Source of the DNA: Verrucomicrobiales bacterium
GTDB taxonomy: Bacteria; Verrucomicrobiota; Verrucomicrobiia; Limisphaerales; UBA9464
Assembly: GCA_003445095.1 (NCBI GenBank)
Contig: DLVS01000589.1
Location: 1-14,460, forward strand
Direction: 5' to 3'
DNA: 14,460 nucleotides
The first letter of the stretch is position 1. Each line of letters opens with the position of its first letter. A program made the translations under genes and the position numbers. Shown piece by piece: positions 1-7,895 of this stretch. The notes under the pieces were generated by a model that worked only from the letters and a program-made list of their open reading frames with translations, did no database searches and was not told where the DNA came from.

Positions 1-1
1 A

Positions 2-334
2 AGTCGTGAGGATGTTGTTCGACGTATCAACCTTAGAGTGGACGCGTTGTTTGCCGCCGTCCTGATTGAGGTGACTCGGTCCTTGACCAACCGCGGACTC
101 GAGCGAAACCGAACCGCCACCCAGGCAATCGGTTACCGACAAGTGCTGGAGCTTCTGCGAGGCGAACGGAGCCGGCTGGAAACGATCGAGCTCGTCAAAG
201 TGCGGACGCGCCAATTCGCCAAACGGCAGCTTACTTGGTTCCAAGGGCAAATGGATCTGCGCTGGTTGGAAGTCCCCTCCTCTGAGTCTCCGAGCGAAAC
301 GGCGAAACGAATCGCGGCGCTTCTGAAGCCCTAA
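2..334 (+). CDS. miaA: tRNA dimethylallyltransferase MiaA, C-terminal part (5' end outside window)
   Basis: MiaA transfers a dimethylallyl group to N6 of A37 in tRNAs that read codons starting with U; it acts in the cytoplasm. The reading frame is open to the left edge, so the gene begins upstream. The visible 110 residues are the family's C-terminal part: a stretch beginning S-R-E-D-V-V-R-R-I-N-L-R-V-D, then the conserved T-A-x-Q-A-I-G-Y-R, followed by T-R-Q-F-A-K-R-Q-L-T-W-F and a final W-L before the end. The N-terminal P-loop and the DSxQ catalytic region are not in the window. The GTG at 38 is an internal Val and not the start. The gene ends with TAA at 332-334, about 115 bp before the next gene, which looks unrelated. 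Confidence 0.95.
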   Translation, partial: SREDVVRRINLRVDALFAAVLIEVTRSLTNRGLERNRTATQAIGYRQVLELLRGERSRLETIELVKVRTRQFAKRQLTWFQGQMDLRWLEVPSSESPSETAKRIAALLKP

Positions 335-448
335 GGGACAGCGCGTGGTGGCGTCTGCATTCCAGTGACGAATGAAGATTCGTCCGGACTACGAGTTCGG
401 GACTTCCGAGCTTGGCGGCTCGAAGACGGTCAAGGCAGACTGAACTCA

Positions 449-1198
449 ATGAAAGCCCGTTGGTTTTTGGCCACGACGTTCTTCTGCGCGTGGCTCCTTC
501 CTCACATAGCGTCAGCCCAGGCAATCCCTGGTTCCCAAACGGCGCGCAAATACGTCGCCGTGGTGACCCGCACCAACCGGCTCGATTACCTGCTTTATCT
601 TCCCCAGAACTACGGAACCGACAGCAGCCAACGCTGGCCGCTGGTGTTGTTTTTGCACGGCGCGGGTGAACGCGGCTCGGATCTACAAAAGGTTGCCATC
701 CACGGGCCGCCCAAATTGATCAATGCCGGGAAACAATTCCCCTTCATCTTGGTCTCCCCGCAATGTCCCGAGGGCCAAGTCTGGGATGACGGAGCGCTCA
801 TCGGGCTCCTGGACGAACTCCAGTCGCAGCTTTCAGTCGACCCGAAACGAATTTACGTCACTGGCTTGAGCATGGGTGGCTATGGCACCTGGGCCCTGGC
901 GCAAAAATATCCGCAACGATTCGCGGCCGTCGCTCCGGTCTGTGGTGGCGGCGAGCGAATTCGCGCCCTGTTACCCACACAGAAGGAAGCATTGAAAACT
1001 CTCGGTGTTTGGGCCTTCCACGGCGGCAAGGATAACGTGGTACCGCCGTCCGAAAGCGAACGAATGATCGAAGCCCTCCAGCAAGCAGGCGTCACCGACC
1101 TCCAACTCACCGTCTATCCTGAGGCCGGCCACGACTCGTGGACGGAGGCCTATAACAACCCGAAACTATATGAGTGGTTACTACAGCATCAGCGATGA
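449..1198 (+). CDS. secreted alpha/beta hydrolase (predicted peptidase/esterase type)
   Basis: A 249-residue serine hydrolase, probably an exported esterase or acyl hydrolase; the substrate cannot be told. The ATG at 449 is preferred over the upstream in-frame GTG at 365 because it begins a clean signal peptide: a basic n-region, a hydrophobic core to about residue 19, and cleavage near A-S-A-Q. The body shows the oxyanion-region L-F-L-H-G-A-G-E (about 67-74), the nucleophile elbow G-L-S-M-G-G with Ser141, Asp195 in G-G-K-D-N-V-V-P and His228 in A-G-H-D-S-W, a complete Ser-Asp-His triad in the right order. The pattern resembles the COG4099 'predicted peptidase' and phospholipase/carboxylesterase groups. 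Length fits a single domain. The start lacks a strong ribosome site (AAGG lies about 13 nt upstream). It stands alone between miaA and a pseudopilin gene. Confidence 0.88.
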   Translation: MKARWFLATTFFCAWLLPHIASAQAIPGSQTARKYVAVVTRTNRLDYLLYLPQNYGTDSSQRWPLVLFLHGAGERGSDLQKVAIHGPPKLINAGKQFPFILVSPQCPEGQVWDDGALIGLLDELQSQLSVDPKRIYVTGLSMGGYGTWALAQKYPQRFAAVAPVCGGGERIRALLPTQKEALKTLGVWAFHGGKDNVVPPSESERMIEALQQAGVTDLQLTVYPEAGHDSWTEAYNNPKLYEWLLQHQR

Positions 1199-1659
1199 AC
1201 TGAATCGCGATTCCGTGAGATGGTAAGGTGGATTGGATTTTTGCCAGCGATCGAAGCCTCCGACGGGCTCGACACTTGGCACCCATGGTTGTTCACCCGG
1301 GGGGTCGGTGGAGCGACCGGAGGCCGCTCGATCAGCCATATTGAGGTACTCGACCCCGAAGCAATCCAATCGCAATGCTTCTACCGAGCGCCGGTTTGTG
1401 GACACCCTGACAACGCCTCGCCGTTGGATTCGACGACGCTGCCTCCCCGTTCTGTTCGCTCTGTTCCCGAGTACTACCGCTCGTGCGAAGATGCCGCCAA
1501 ATAGACGGCCGCCTTCGCCGGAGCCCAAGCAGAGGGAACTGAGCCGCTCAGCTCGAAGACGGATTTTCTCATGGAACGGACGGGGCGGTGATTGATCGAA
1601 CTGAAGAAACGGTTCGCGCGCGAAGTCGTCCGAACGCTGATCACCATCAAAAAAATCCC
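1199..1659 (+). other. 461-bp stretch without a convincing gene
   Basis: Several open frames cross this stretch on both strands, including a 205-codon one on the - strand, but all are Arg/Pro/Ser-rich with no recognisable motif and they contradict one another. One + frame (about 1381-1490) has an Arg-rich segment followed by a short hydrophobic run and A-R-A, faintly like a signal peptide, but it leads to nothing domain-like. The GC is high, which makes chance open frames likely. A weak inverted repeat, GAGCG at 1311-1315 and CGCTC at 1325-1329, is the only structure seen. It probably holds the promoter of the pseudopilin gene, though no clear boxes were found. Confidence 0.5.
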
Positions 1660-2481
1660 ATGAAACGCTCAGACATATATCCTCACCGAATCGCCGCGAC
1701 CGGGTTTTCCGTGGTCGAGCTTTTGGTGGTGATCGCCATGGTCCTCGTGCTGGTAGGATTGCTGGTCGGCGGCCTAGCCACTGCTCGTTTCCGGGCACGG
1801 GTTACCGTTTGTGCGAACCATTTCCGACAATGGGGCATCGCCGCAAATCTCTATGCCCAGGAGGATCGGCAGCAACGCCTGCCCTCGTTCCCGCTACCCC
1901 TCGAGAAGTTTGCCAACAAGCGCTATGGGGATCTGGCGCCTTGGTTTGTCTCGCTCCAAATGGGCACCAACCTGTCGGCCTACGGTGTGTCGCTGCCGCT
2001 CTGGTTCTGCCCCGCTAAGCGAAACGGTCGGGGGTTCCAGTTGGCGAACGAGCATTTTAAGGCGCGTCATCCCGGCCAGACCTTAGCGACGGTGGAGGAA
2101 CTGACCGAAGTGTGGCGGGAGCAGGCGGAATTTTTCGGGGCCATCGATTACTGTTGGTGGGTGCCGCGCCCGCTGACGGGAAGCACTGAGGTTTATCCCG
2201 ACCCAAAACTGTGCCGGAGCCGGGTGCCCGACGGATGGCCGACCCGCTTGGAAGATCCTGCGGGCGCTTCCCAGCCGATTCTAACCGACTGGGCTTTGGG
2301 AAGCTGGAACGACGACCTGACGGACGTGGAAATCCAAGAAGGCAACGGCGGGCATGAATTCCCAGCGTACCGAACGGTCCGTAGCCTGAACGCCTTGTTT
2401 GTGGATGGACGGGTCGAAACCCGTAAACGAAAAGAACTGAATTGGCAGATCCAGACCGGGCGCCATGCGGTCTTGTATTGA
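1660..2481 (+). CDS. prepilin-type N-terminal cleavage/methylation protein (pseudopilin-like)
   Basis: A 273-residue protein with a type IV prepilin leader. The ATG at 1660 gives a short basic leader ending at Gly15, then Phe16 as the first mature residue and Glu20 at the +5 position, followed by a hydrophobic helix to about residue 38. A prepilin peptidase (PilD type) would cut after Gly15 and the helix would anchor the protein in the inner membrane or a pilus-like fibre. An in-frame GTG at 1588 would add 24 residues ahead of the leader and is unlikely. After the helix comes C-A-N-H-F-R-Q-W-G (51-59) and, near the C-terminus, N-A-L-F-V-D-G-R-V (244-252), the layout of the DUF1559-like secretion proteins that Verrucomicrobiota and Planctomycetota carry in many copies. 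The cargo or partner is unknown; no other secretion gene is nearby. No Shine-Dalgarno is visible. Confidence 0.9.
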   Translation: MKRSDIYPHRIAATGFSVVELLVVIAMVLVLVGLLVGGLATARFRARVTVCANHFRQWGIAANLYAQEDRQQRLPSFPLPLEKFANKRYGDLAPWFVSLQMGTNLSAYGVSLPLWFCPAKRNGRGFQLANEHFKARHPGQTLATVEELTEVWREQAEFFGAIDYCWWVPRPLTGSTEVYPDPKLCRSRVPDGWPTRLEDPAGASQPILTDWALGSWNDDLTDVEIQEGNGGHEFPAYRTVRSLNALFVDGRVETRKRKELNWQIQTGRHAVLY

Positions 2482-2701
2482 GGTTGTCGAGTGCGCGCGG
2501 CTTGATCTCTTCGAGTCAGGTAGGATCTACCCGGGCAAACTGCCTCATCATCTTGAGCCGAAAAGGAACCAAGACATCCCACGGATTTCCAATAGCGGCG
2601 CGCTTGGTTATTTTTATTCGCACCGGCATTTCGACGAAATCATCTATGGCGGGGGAAGCGTAAAGTAGATACGCCTCAAGGCGTACGACACACTTCGCGC
2701 A
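2482..2701 (+). other. intergenic stretch before the GH32 gene
   Basis: A 220-bp gap between the pseudopilin and the GH32 gene. Short + strand open frames run in from the pseudopilin 3' end but show no domain. The one clear structure is the hairpin at 2670-2685, annotated separately. Confidence 0.5.
2670..2685 (+). promoter_or_regulatory. perfect hairpin in the leader of the GH32 gene
   Basis: The arms TACGCC (2670-2675) and GGCGTA (2680-2685) are perfectly complementary around a TCAA loop, and the structure ends 16 nt before the GH32 ATG at 2702. There is no T-run after it, so it is not a standard terminator. It could be an operator half-site pair or an RNA structure affecting translation start. 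No ribosome-binding site lies between the hairpin and the ATG. Confidence 0.4.
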
Positions 2702-4882
2702 ATGTATTTAAACGTAACCTTACGTCTCTGGGCTCTCGGCCTCCTCGTCACCCACTTTGGCTCCGATAGCGTAGCCCGCGCCGACGACGACATTCTGATC
2801 GCCGATTTCGAGAAGGACAGCTACGCGCCGTGGACAGTGACCGGCGAGGCATTCGGACCGAGACCCGCCAAAGGCACCCTGCCAGGTCAAATGCCCGTCG
2901 ATGGTTTCAAGGGCGAGCGGCTGGTGAATTCGTTTTTCCAAGGCGACAACACGACCGGCACGCTCACGTCGCCCGAGTTTCGCCTTGAGCGGAAGTTCAT
3001 CGCGTTTCTTATCGGTGGCGGGAGGAACGAGGAAAAACTTGTCCTCCAACTGCTCGTGGATGGCCAGGTCGTTCGCAGCGCGACAGGACTGAATGACAAG
3101 CCCGGCGGCAGCGAAGCACTCGTCAGCGAGTCTTGGAACGTGGAAGCGTTGGCGGGGAAAACGGCAGTTCTCCGCATCGTCGACGACGCGAAAGGTGGCT
3201 GGGGTCACCTCAACGTGGACCAAATCGTCCAGACCGACACCAAACCAAAGGGTTTCGTGAACAATGCGGAGCGTCATTTCACCGCGACCTCGCGCTATCT
3301 GAATATCCCCATCAAGAACGGCGCACCTAAACGTGTCGTGACGCTGTTGGTGGATGGTCAGCCTGCGGTGCGAAACGACATCGAACTCGCCGACGGCAAA
3401 CCCGACTGGTGGGCGCCGATGGAGGTGAGTTCGTGGCGCGGAAAGTCGCTCACCCTACGCGTGGACAAACTCCACGAAGACTCCACCGCGCTGAGCGCCA
3501 TTGAGCCGAGCGACACCCTCAAGGATGCCTCCAACCTCTACGGCGAGACACTTCGCGGGCAGTTCCATTTTTCACCCCGGCGCGGCTGGAACAACGACCC
3601 TAACGGGCTGGTTTTCTTCAACGGTGAGTACCATCTCTTTTTCCAGCACAACCCCTACGGCTGGGGCTGGGGCAACATGCATTGGGGGCACGCCGTCAGC
3701 CCGGACCTCGTGCATTGGAAAGAAATTGGGGACGCCCTGCCGCCCGACAATTTCGGACCTATGTTCAGCGGCAGTGCTGTGGTGGATTGGCAGAACACCA
3801 GCGGCCTGGGTAAGAATGGCAAACCGCCCATCGTTCTCATCTACACCGCGGCTGGCGACCCGACCGTGCAGTGCATCGCGTCAAGCACCGACGGTCGGGC
3901 CTTTACCAAGTATCCGGGCAACCCCGTCCTTAAACAGATCACGGGCGGCAACCGCGACCCCAAGGTCATATGGCACGAAGCCACCCGAAAATGGGTGATG
4001 GTGCTCTATGTTGAATGGCAGCAGAAACAGACCATCCACTTTTTCACCTCGCCCAATCTTCGCGACTGGACCCTTGCCAGCATTACCGAGGGCGACCCGG
4101 CGGGAAAACCTTACCTGTTCGAATGTCCGGACTTCTTTGAGCTGCCGGTGGACGGCGACCTAAGCAACAAGAAGTGGGTCCTGTCCGCGGCCAACAGCGA
4201 GTACGCCATTGGAACCTTTGACGGCAGGACCTTCACTCCGGAATACAGCCGCCTCCCGGGCCAGCGCGGTCGCGGCTTCTACGCGGCGCAAACGTACAGC
4301 GACATTCCGGCGAAGGACGCCCGGCGCATCTTGATCGGCTGGTTCCAGACCGAGACCAAAGGCATGCCTTTCAACCAGTCAATGACCATCCCGCTGGAGC
4401 TGCGTCTCACGCGGACTGACGATGGCCCTCGCCTGACCTTCATGCCGGTGCGTGAACTTGAAGCTCTCCGTGCGAAGACGCGCCACCTCGGTCCCCGCAC
4501 GCTCAATCCCGGCGATCGTAACCCGCTCGATGATGTTCGGGCCGAACTCGTCGAGGTGCGCGCCGAATTCGAGCCAGGGGACGCCAGCGAAGTCGTCTTC
4601 AACATCCGCGACTGCCTGGTCAGTTATGATTCCAAGAAACAGGAACTCAGCGTGAACGGCCACCGCGCCCCGGCGCCGCTGCACGCTAGCAAACAACGCC
4701 TGATCATCTACGGCGACCGCGCCGGCCTGGAAGTCTTCGCGAGCGACGGGCTATGCTACGTGCCCATGCCCTTTAACACGAAACCGGAGAACAGCCGCCT
4801 CTCTCTCGAAACCCGCGGAGGGAGAGCGAAAGTGACTTCGTTGGACGTTTACGAACTGAAGTCGGCATGGGACTCAAGGTGA
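2702..4882 (+). CDS. secreted glycoside hydrolase family 32 (levanase/invertase-like beta-fructosidase)
   Basis: A 726-residue enzyme predicted to cleave beta-fructosidic bonds in fructans or sucrose outside the cytoplasm. A signal peptide is visible to about residue 27 (A-R-A). Two accessory modules follow: a jelly-roll-like region (about 30-178) and a second (about 185-265) containing L-N-I-P-I-K-N-G and L-V-D-G-Q, like the DUF4980-type module found ahead of GH32 domains. The catalytic five-bladed propeller starts near 285 and holds all three signatures: W-N-N-D-P-N-G with nucleophile Asp299, N-R-D-P with Asp419, and E-C-P-D with acid/base Glu474. A C-terminal beta-sandwich runs from about 610 to 720. 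Levan, inulin or sucrose preference cannot be decided. It appears to be a single-gene unit; no fructose transporter or kinase lies in the window. No Shine-Dalgarno precedes the ATG. Confidence 0.95.
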   Translation: MYLNVTLRLWALGLLVTHFGSDSVARADDDILIADFEKDSYAPWTVTGEAFGPRPAKGTLPGQMPVDGFKGERLVNSFFQGDNTTGTLTSPEFRLERKFIAFLIGGGRNEEKLVLQLLVDGQVVRSATGLNDKPGGSEALVSESWNVEALAGKTAVLRIVDDAKGGWGHLNVDQIVQTDTKPKGFVNNAERHFTATSRYLNIPIKNGAPKRVVTLLVDGQPAVRNDIELADGKPDWWAPMEVSSWRGKSLTLRVDKLHEDSTALSAIEPSDTLKDASNLYGETLRGQFHFSPRRGWNNDPNGLVFFNGEYHLFFQHNPYGWGWGNMHWGHAVSPDLVHWKEIGDALPPDNFGPMFSGSAVVDWQNTSGLGKNGKPPIVLIYTAAGDPTVQCIASSTDGRAFTKYPGNPVLKQITGGNRDPKVIWHEATRKWVMVLYVEWQQKQTIHFFTSPNLRDWTLASITEGDPAGKPYLFECPDFFELPVDGDLSNKKWVLSAANSEYAIGTFDGRTFTPEYSRLPGQRGRGFYAAQTYSDIPAKDARRILIGWFQTETKGMPFNQSMTIPLELRLTRTDDGPRLTFMPVRELEALRAKTRHLGPRTLNPGDRNPLDDVRAELVEVRAEFEPGDASEVVFNIRDCLVSYDSKKQELSVNGHRAPAPLHASKQRLIIYGDRAGLEVFASDGLCYVPMPFNTKPENSRLSLETRGGRAKVTSLDVYELKSAWDSR

Positions 4883-5219
4883 CGAAAGGTGGCCACTCAC
4901 GCGCTTTAGGTAGTGGATAGCACCCACCCAAACGACGGCCGTCAACCGGGTCCGATCCTGACCTCCCGGGCGACGAATCACCCGTGCCTTTTGAAATCGA
5001 GCCGATTGGAGACCTGGTTTGGCTAACGACACTACACCCGTTTGATGCCCACAACGAGTACCCAGTCCGAACTGCCCGTCACCGAACTCCCACTGCTGAC
5101 TGCGCAATTCGAGTGTCTCCGAGAATTCGGCCTCATCCGGCCGCACTTCCCTGCTCCTCTTTCCGCCTTGTTGCCGCTCCCAGGGGCATCTTAACTGTCC
5201 CCCACCCCGGCGCTTCGTT
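4883..5219 (+). other. 337-bp stretch without a convincing gene
   Basis: Open frames exist on both strands (a 79-codon + frame and a 120-codon - frame), but neither shows a motif, signal sequence or plausible composition, and they overlap each other. No strong hairpin or T-run was found after the GH32 stop. The promoter of the nfeD-flotillin cluster should lie here, but I cannot place its boxes by eye. Confidence 0.5.
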
Positions 5220-5798
5220 ATGAATGCCTTCCTCATTTACGCCCTTTGTTTTGGTGTCGGTCTAATCTTCGCTCTCGCGAGCGGCATCTTTGCCGGCGTC
5301 TTCGGCAGCGATGCCGCCGGTGGACATGATATCGATGGACACGTCGATGCGGGTGGTCATGCGGAAAGTGGGTTTCCCGCGAGCGATATGCCGGCGTTTT
5401 CGCCGCTTAGCCCAACGACCATCGCGACTTTTCTCACCGCATTCGGCGGACTCGGCATGGTATTCGACAAGATCGAACGCACTTCGAGTCCCTGGCTGAG
5501 TGCTCCCTTGGCCGCCCTCGCAGCGCTCGTGATCGCGGCCGCCGTTTTCTTCCTCTTCAACGCCGTATTTCGGAAGACCCAATCCAGCAGTGAGGCTCGC
5601 GTCGCCTCGTTGGTTGGAATCACCGCCAGCGTGATTACACCGGTTCCTTCCAAAGGTCTCGGCGAAATCGCCTACGTTCACGCAGGGTCTCGCTACACGG
5701 CGCCCGCCCGTGCGGAAAACGGATTCTCGATCCCCACCGGTTCGACCGTCACCATTACGCGGATCGTCGGCACCGACTTTTTTGTGAAGACTATTTGA
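5220..5798 (+). CDS. NfeD-like membrane protein
   Basis: A 192-residue membrane protein of the NfeD/YuaF/YqiJ type, the usual partner of flotillins in bacterial membrane-domain and envelope-stress functions. Hydrophobic segments lie at about 3-28, 66-82 and 95-117. The C-terminal part (about 122-192) is the soluble OB-fold typical of the family: it opens with S-S-E-A-R-V-A-S-L-V-G, has G-L-G-E-I-A-Y-V, and ends with I-P-T-G-S-T-V-T-I-T-R-I-V-G. Between the first two segments sits a loop rich in His, Asp and Gly (31-48, with G-H-D-I-D-G-H-V-D), which might bind metal, though this is inference. The flotillin gene starts 66 bp downstream, supporting a common transcript. The long serine-protease domain of full-length NfeD1 proteins is absent. 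No Shine-Dalgarno precedes the ATG. Confidence 0.88.
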   Translation: MNAFLIYALCFGVGLIFALASGIFAGVFGSDAAGGHDIDGHVDAGGHAESGFPASDMPAFSPLSPTTIATFLTAFGGLGMVFDKIERTSSPWLSAPLAALAALVIAAAVFFLFNAVFRKTQSSSEARVASLVGITASVITPVPSKGLGEIAYVHAGSRYTAPARAENGFSIPTGSTVTITRIVGTDFFVKTI

Positions 5799-5864
5799 TT
5801 ACGTTTGCCGTTCCCGCTTGATCACCAAACCACTCCCGGTTGTTCGCCCGCTTCTCTCACTCCT

Positions 5865-7385
5865 ATGAATTCACTCTGGTTGCTTGCCTTGGTCGCCGTT
5901 TCCTTAGTCGTCGTCTTTTTCATTTTCGCAGCAGTCTGGGCTAGTCGCTACATTAAGGCGGGTCCCAACGAAGTCCTCGTCATCTCGGGCCGAAGGGGTC
6001 GGATCACCGACCCTGGTGGCCAGTCCATCGAACGTGGGTTTCGCATCGTCAAAGGCGGCGGGGCCTTCGTTTTGCCGGTCTTCGAGAAAGTGGACATCCT
6101 GTCGTTGGAGCTGCTGACGATTGATGTGCAGACACCCGAGGTTTACACGAGCAAAGGCGTCCCCGTGAAAGTCGATGGCGTGGCCCAGGTCAAGGTGAAG
6201 GGAGACGACATTTCGATCGCCACTGCCGCGGAACAATTTCTCAGCAAAGGCACCGACGAGATTAAAAACATCGCGATGCAAACCCTCGAAGGCCATTTGC
6301 GGGCGATCCTCGGCACCCTCAGCGTCGAGGAGATTTACCAAAACCGGGATGCCTTCGCGGTAAAAGTTCAGGAAGTGGCGGCCGGCGATATGGCCAACAT
6401 GGGCCTGACCATCGTGAGCTTCACCATTCGCGACATTCGCGATTCTCAAGGATACCTGGAAGCCCTCGGCAAACCGCGCATTGCTCAAGTGAAACGCGAC
6501 GCGCAGATCGCCCAAGCCGAGGCGGACCGCGACGCCATGATCAAATCATCCCAAGCGTCCCAAGCGGGACAAGAAGCCAAATATGTCGCGGACACCCGAA
6601 TTGCCGAAGCCCAACGCGATTATCAAAGCAACGTCGCCCAATATCAGGCCACGGTGAATCAGAAGAAAGCTGAGTCCGATCTCGCCTACGACCTTCAGAA
6701 GTACAAGACCGGGCAATTGGTGAAGGCCGAAGAAGTGCAGGTCGAGATCGTTGCCAAGCAAAAGCAAATCGAGTTGCAGCAGCAGGAAATTCTTCGCAAA
6801 CAACGCGAGCTCGAAGCGACCGTCCAAAAGCCCGCCGACGCCGAGCGGTACAAAGTCGAAACCTTGGCGACCGCCAAGAAGTTCCAACTGGAGACCGAAG
6901 CGGCGGGCGCAGCCTTAGCGCAAAAGGCCAACGGGTTTGCTCACGCCGACGTGCAGAAGGCGACCGGTCTCGCGGAGGCCGAAGCGAACAAGGCCCGCGG
7001 TTTGGCCGAGGCCGCCATCATTGAAGCCCAAGGCAAGGCGACCGCGGAAGCCACGCGCCTCAAAGCTGAAGCCTTCCAGCAATACAACGAGGCGGCGGTC
7101 ATTGAGTTGCTCGTCAAAGTTCTACCCGAGCTTGCCGGTCGCATCTCCGAACCGCTCTCCAAACTAGAAAAAATGGTGATCATCAATTCGGGGAGCGGTC
7201 CGGGCGGCGGTGCGAGCAAACTCACCGGCGACATCACTCAAATCGTGGCCCAGCTCCCGCCGGTCCTGGAAAGCCTCACCGGGGTGAAGTTCGAAAAGCT
7301 GCTCGAACAAGTGCCCGCGCTGAAGCACGCCATGAAGAAGCACGACCCTGCCAGCGATAAACTGGCTCCTCCGAGTGAGAACTAA
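5865..7385 (+). CDS. flotillin family protein (FloT/YqiK type)
   Basis: A 506-residue flotillin, a scaffold that oligomerises on the inner membrane and organises membrane microdomains. The ATG at 5865 starts a strong hydrophobic anchor (about 4-26); the in-frame TTG at 5805 would put 20 polar residues in front and is rejected. The SPFH/band 7 (PHB) domain covers about 30-200, with G-P-N-E-V-L-V-I-S-G-R, then L-T-I-D-V-Q-T-P-E-V and G-V-P-V-K-V-D-G-V-A. A long Ala/Glu/Lys/Gln-rich coiled coil follows (about 205-405), including repeated E-A-E-A and G-L-A-E-A elements typical of flotillins and the P-A-D-A-E-R-Y-K segment. The C-terminal region (about 405-506) has E-L-L-V-K-V-L-P-E-L and a Gly-rich stretch. 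It lies between its usual NfeD partner and a small zinc-ribbon gene that overlaps its end by 11 bp. Confidence 0.96.
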   Translation: MNSLWLLALVAVSLVVVFFIFAAVWASRYIKAGPNEVLVISGRRGRITDPGGQSIERGFRIVKGGGAFVLPVFEKVDILSLELLTIDVQTPEVYTSKGVPVKVDGVAQVKVKGDDISIATAAEQFLSKGTDEIKNIAMQTLEGHLRAILGTLSVEEIYQNRDAFAVKVQEVAAGDMANMGLTIVSFTIRDIRDSQGYLEALGKPRIAQVKRDAQIAQAEADRDAMIKSSQASQAGQEAKYVADTRIAEAQRDYQSNVAQYQATVNQKKAESDLAYDLQKYKTGQLVKAEEVQVEIVAKQKQIELQQQEILRKQRELEATVQKPADAERYKVETLATAKKFQLETEAAGAALAQKANGFAHADVQKATGLAEAEANKARGLAEAAIIEAQGKATAEATRLKAEAFQQYNEAAVIELLVKVLPELAGRISEPLSKLEKMVIINSGSGPGGGASKLTGDITQIVAQLPPVLESLTGVKFEKLLEQVPALKHAMKKHDPASDKLAPPSEN

Positions 7386-7599
7386 CCCGCAATGTGTGCG
7401 TTGTGGCCACTCCATGGAACCCGGCTTTCTTTTGGATTTAGCGCATGGAAACTCTCGCCGAGTCCTGGAATGGATCGCGGGTCCGCCGGAGAAATCAGTC
7501 TGGATGGGATTGAAACTCGCCGACCGCCCCCGATTCAGCGTGGTGACCTTCCGCTGCACCAGCTGCGGTTATCTTGAGTCCTACGCGGGCAAAGACTGA
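7375..7599 (+). CDS. small zinc-ribbon protein
   Basis: A 74-residue protein with two C-x-x-C pairs, Cys7/Cys10 (C-V-R-C-G) and Cys61/Cys64 (C-T-S-C-G-Y), most likely holding one zinc ion in a ribbon fold. The middle contains M-E-P-G-F and P-P-E-K-S-V-W-M-G, a pattern I recall from small zinc-ribbon proteins of unknown function (DUF6487-like); that name is from memory. The start is taken as GTG at 7375: it lies 11 bp inside the flotillin gene, and no start codon later in frame keeps the first cysteine pair. The overlap suggests translational coupling to flotillin. No signal peptide or membrane segment, so probably cytoplasmic. Confidence 0.75.
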   Translation: MRTNPQCVRCGHSMEPGFLLDLAHGNSRRVLEWIAGPPEKSVWMGLKLADRPRFSVVTFRCTSCGYLESYAGKD

Positions 7600-7648
7600 C
7601 CCGGCAAACTGGCGACTCCGCCGTTCGCCGAAGAATTCCATGATAAGG

Positions 7649-7888
7649 CTAATTACAGCCGCATCCCCCGCCGCCGACTCCTTCGCCACCCGAGGTCGCC
7701 TCGCGGCTGAAATACATGTGTTCAGTGAGCGCCAGCCCCAAGGGATCGCGACCGCGATTCATCAATGGATCGGCCAAGGTCCCCCGTTCCCAAGGCTTGA
7801 CCGCCGTGCAGCCCGCCAACAACAAAACGGCGCCCGGCAGTAAAATCACACGAAGCCACCCACGAGCTTGAGCGCTCCAAGAATTCAT
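7649..7888 (-). CDS. DUF4266-type mini-lipoprotein with Cys/Gly tail
   Basis: A 79-residue lipoprotein. The ATG at 7888 starts a signal sequence with lipobox L-L-A-G-C, so Cys27 would be lipidated and the mature protein has only 53 residues. It then shows V-K-P-W-E-R (30-35), M-N-R (43-45), H-M-Y-F-S-R-E-A (57-64), and a glycine-rich end closing with G-G-G-G-C-G-C-N, with Cys76 and Cys78 as a C-x-C pair next to the C-terminus. This matches what I remember of DUF4266. Function unknown; the tail could bind metal, cycle as a thiol pair, or be modified. A longer frame opens to 8059, but it is the antisense of the thioredoxin gene and lacks the lipobox at its start. The gene is 7 bp downstream of that thioredoxin gene and is the last of the cluster, so a partnership is likely. 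Confidence 0.88.
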   Translation of the reverse strand: MNSWSAQARGWLRVILLPGAVLLLAGCTAVKPWERGTLADPLMNRGRDPLGLALTEHMYFSREATSGGEGVGGGGCGCN

Positions 7889-7895
7889 ATCGTGA

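Noticed and set aside
1181..1798. 205-codon open frame on the - strand
   Set aside because: It overlaps the start of the pseudopilin gene, is Arg/Ser/Pro-rich and shows no motif; high GC makes such frames common.
2720..3277. 185-codon open frame on the - strand inside the GH32 gene
   Set aside because: It is antisense to a gene with clear catalytic motifs and has no domain signs of its own.
7600..7648. Possible bidirectional terminator between the convergent gene sets (GGCGA at 7611-7615, TCGCC at 7625-7629)
   Set aside because: The stem is only 5 bp with a 9-nt loop and no T-run follows on either strand.
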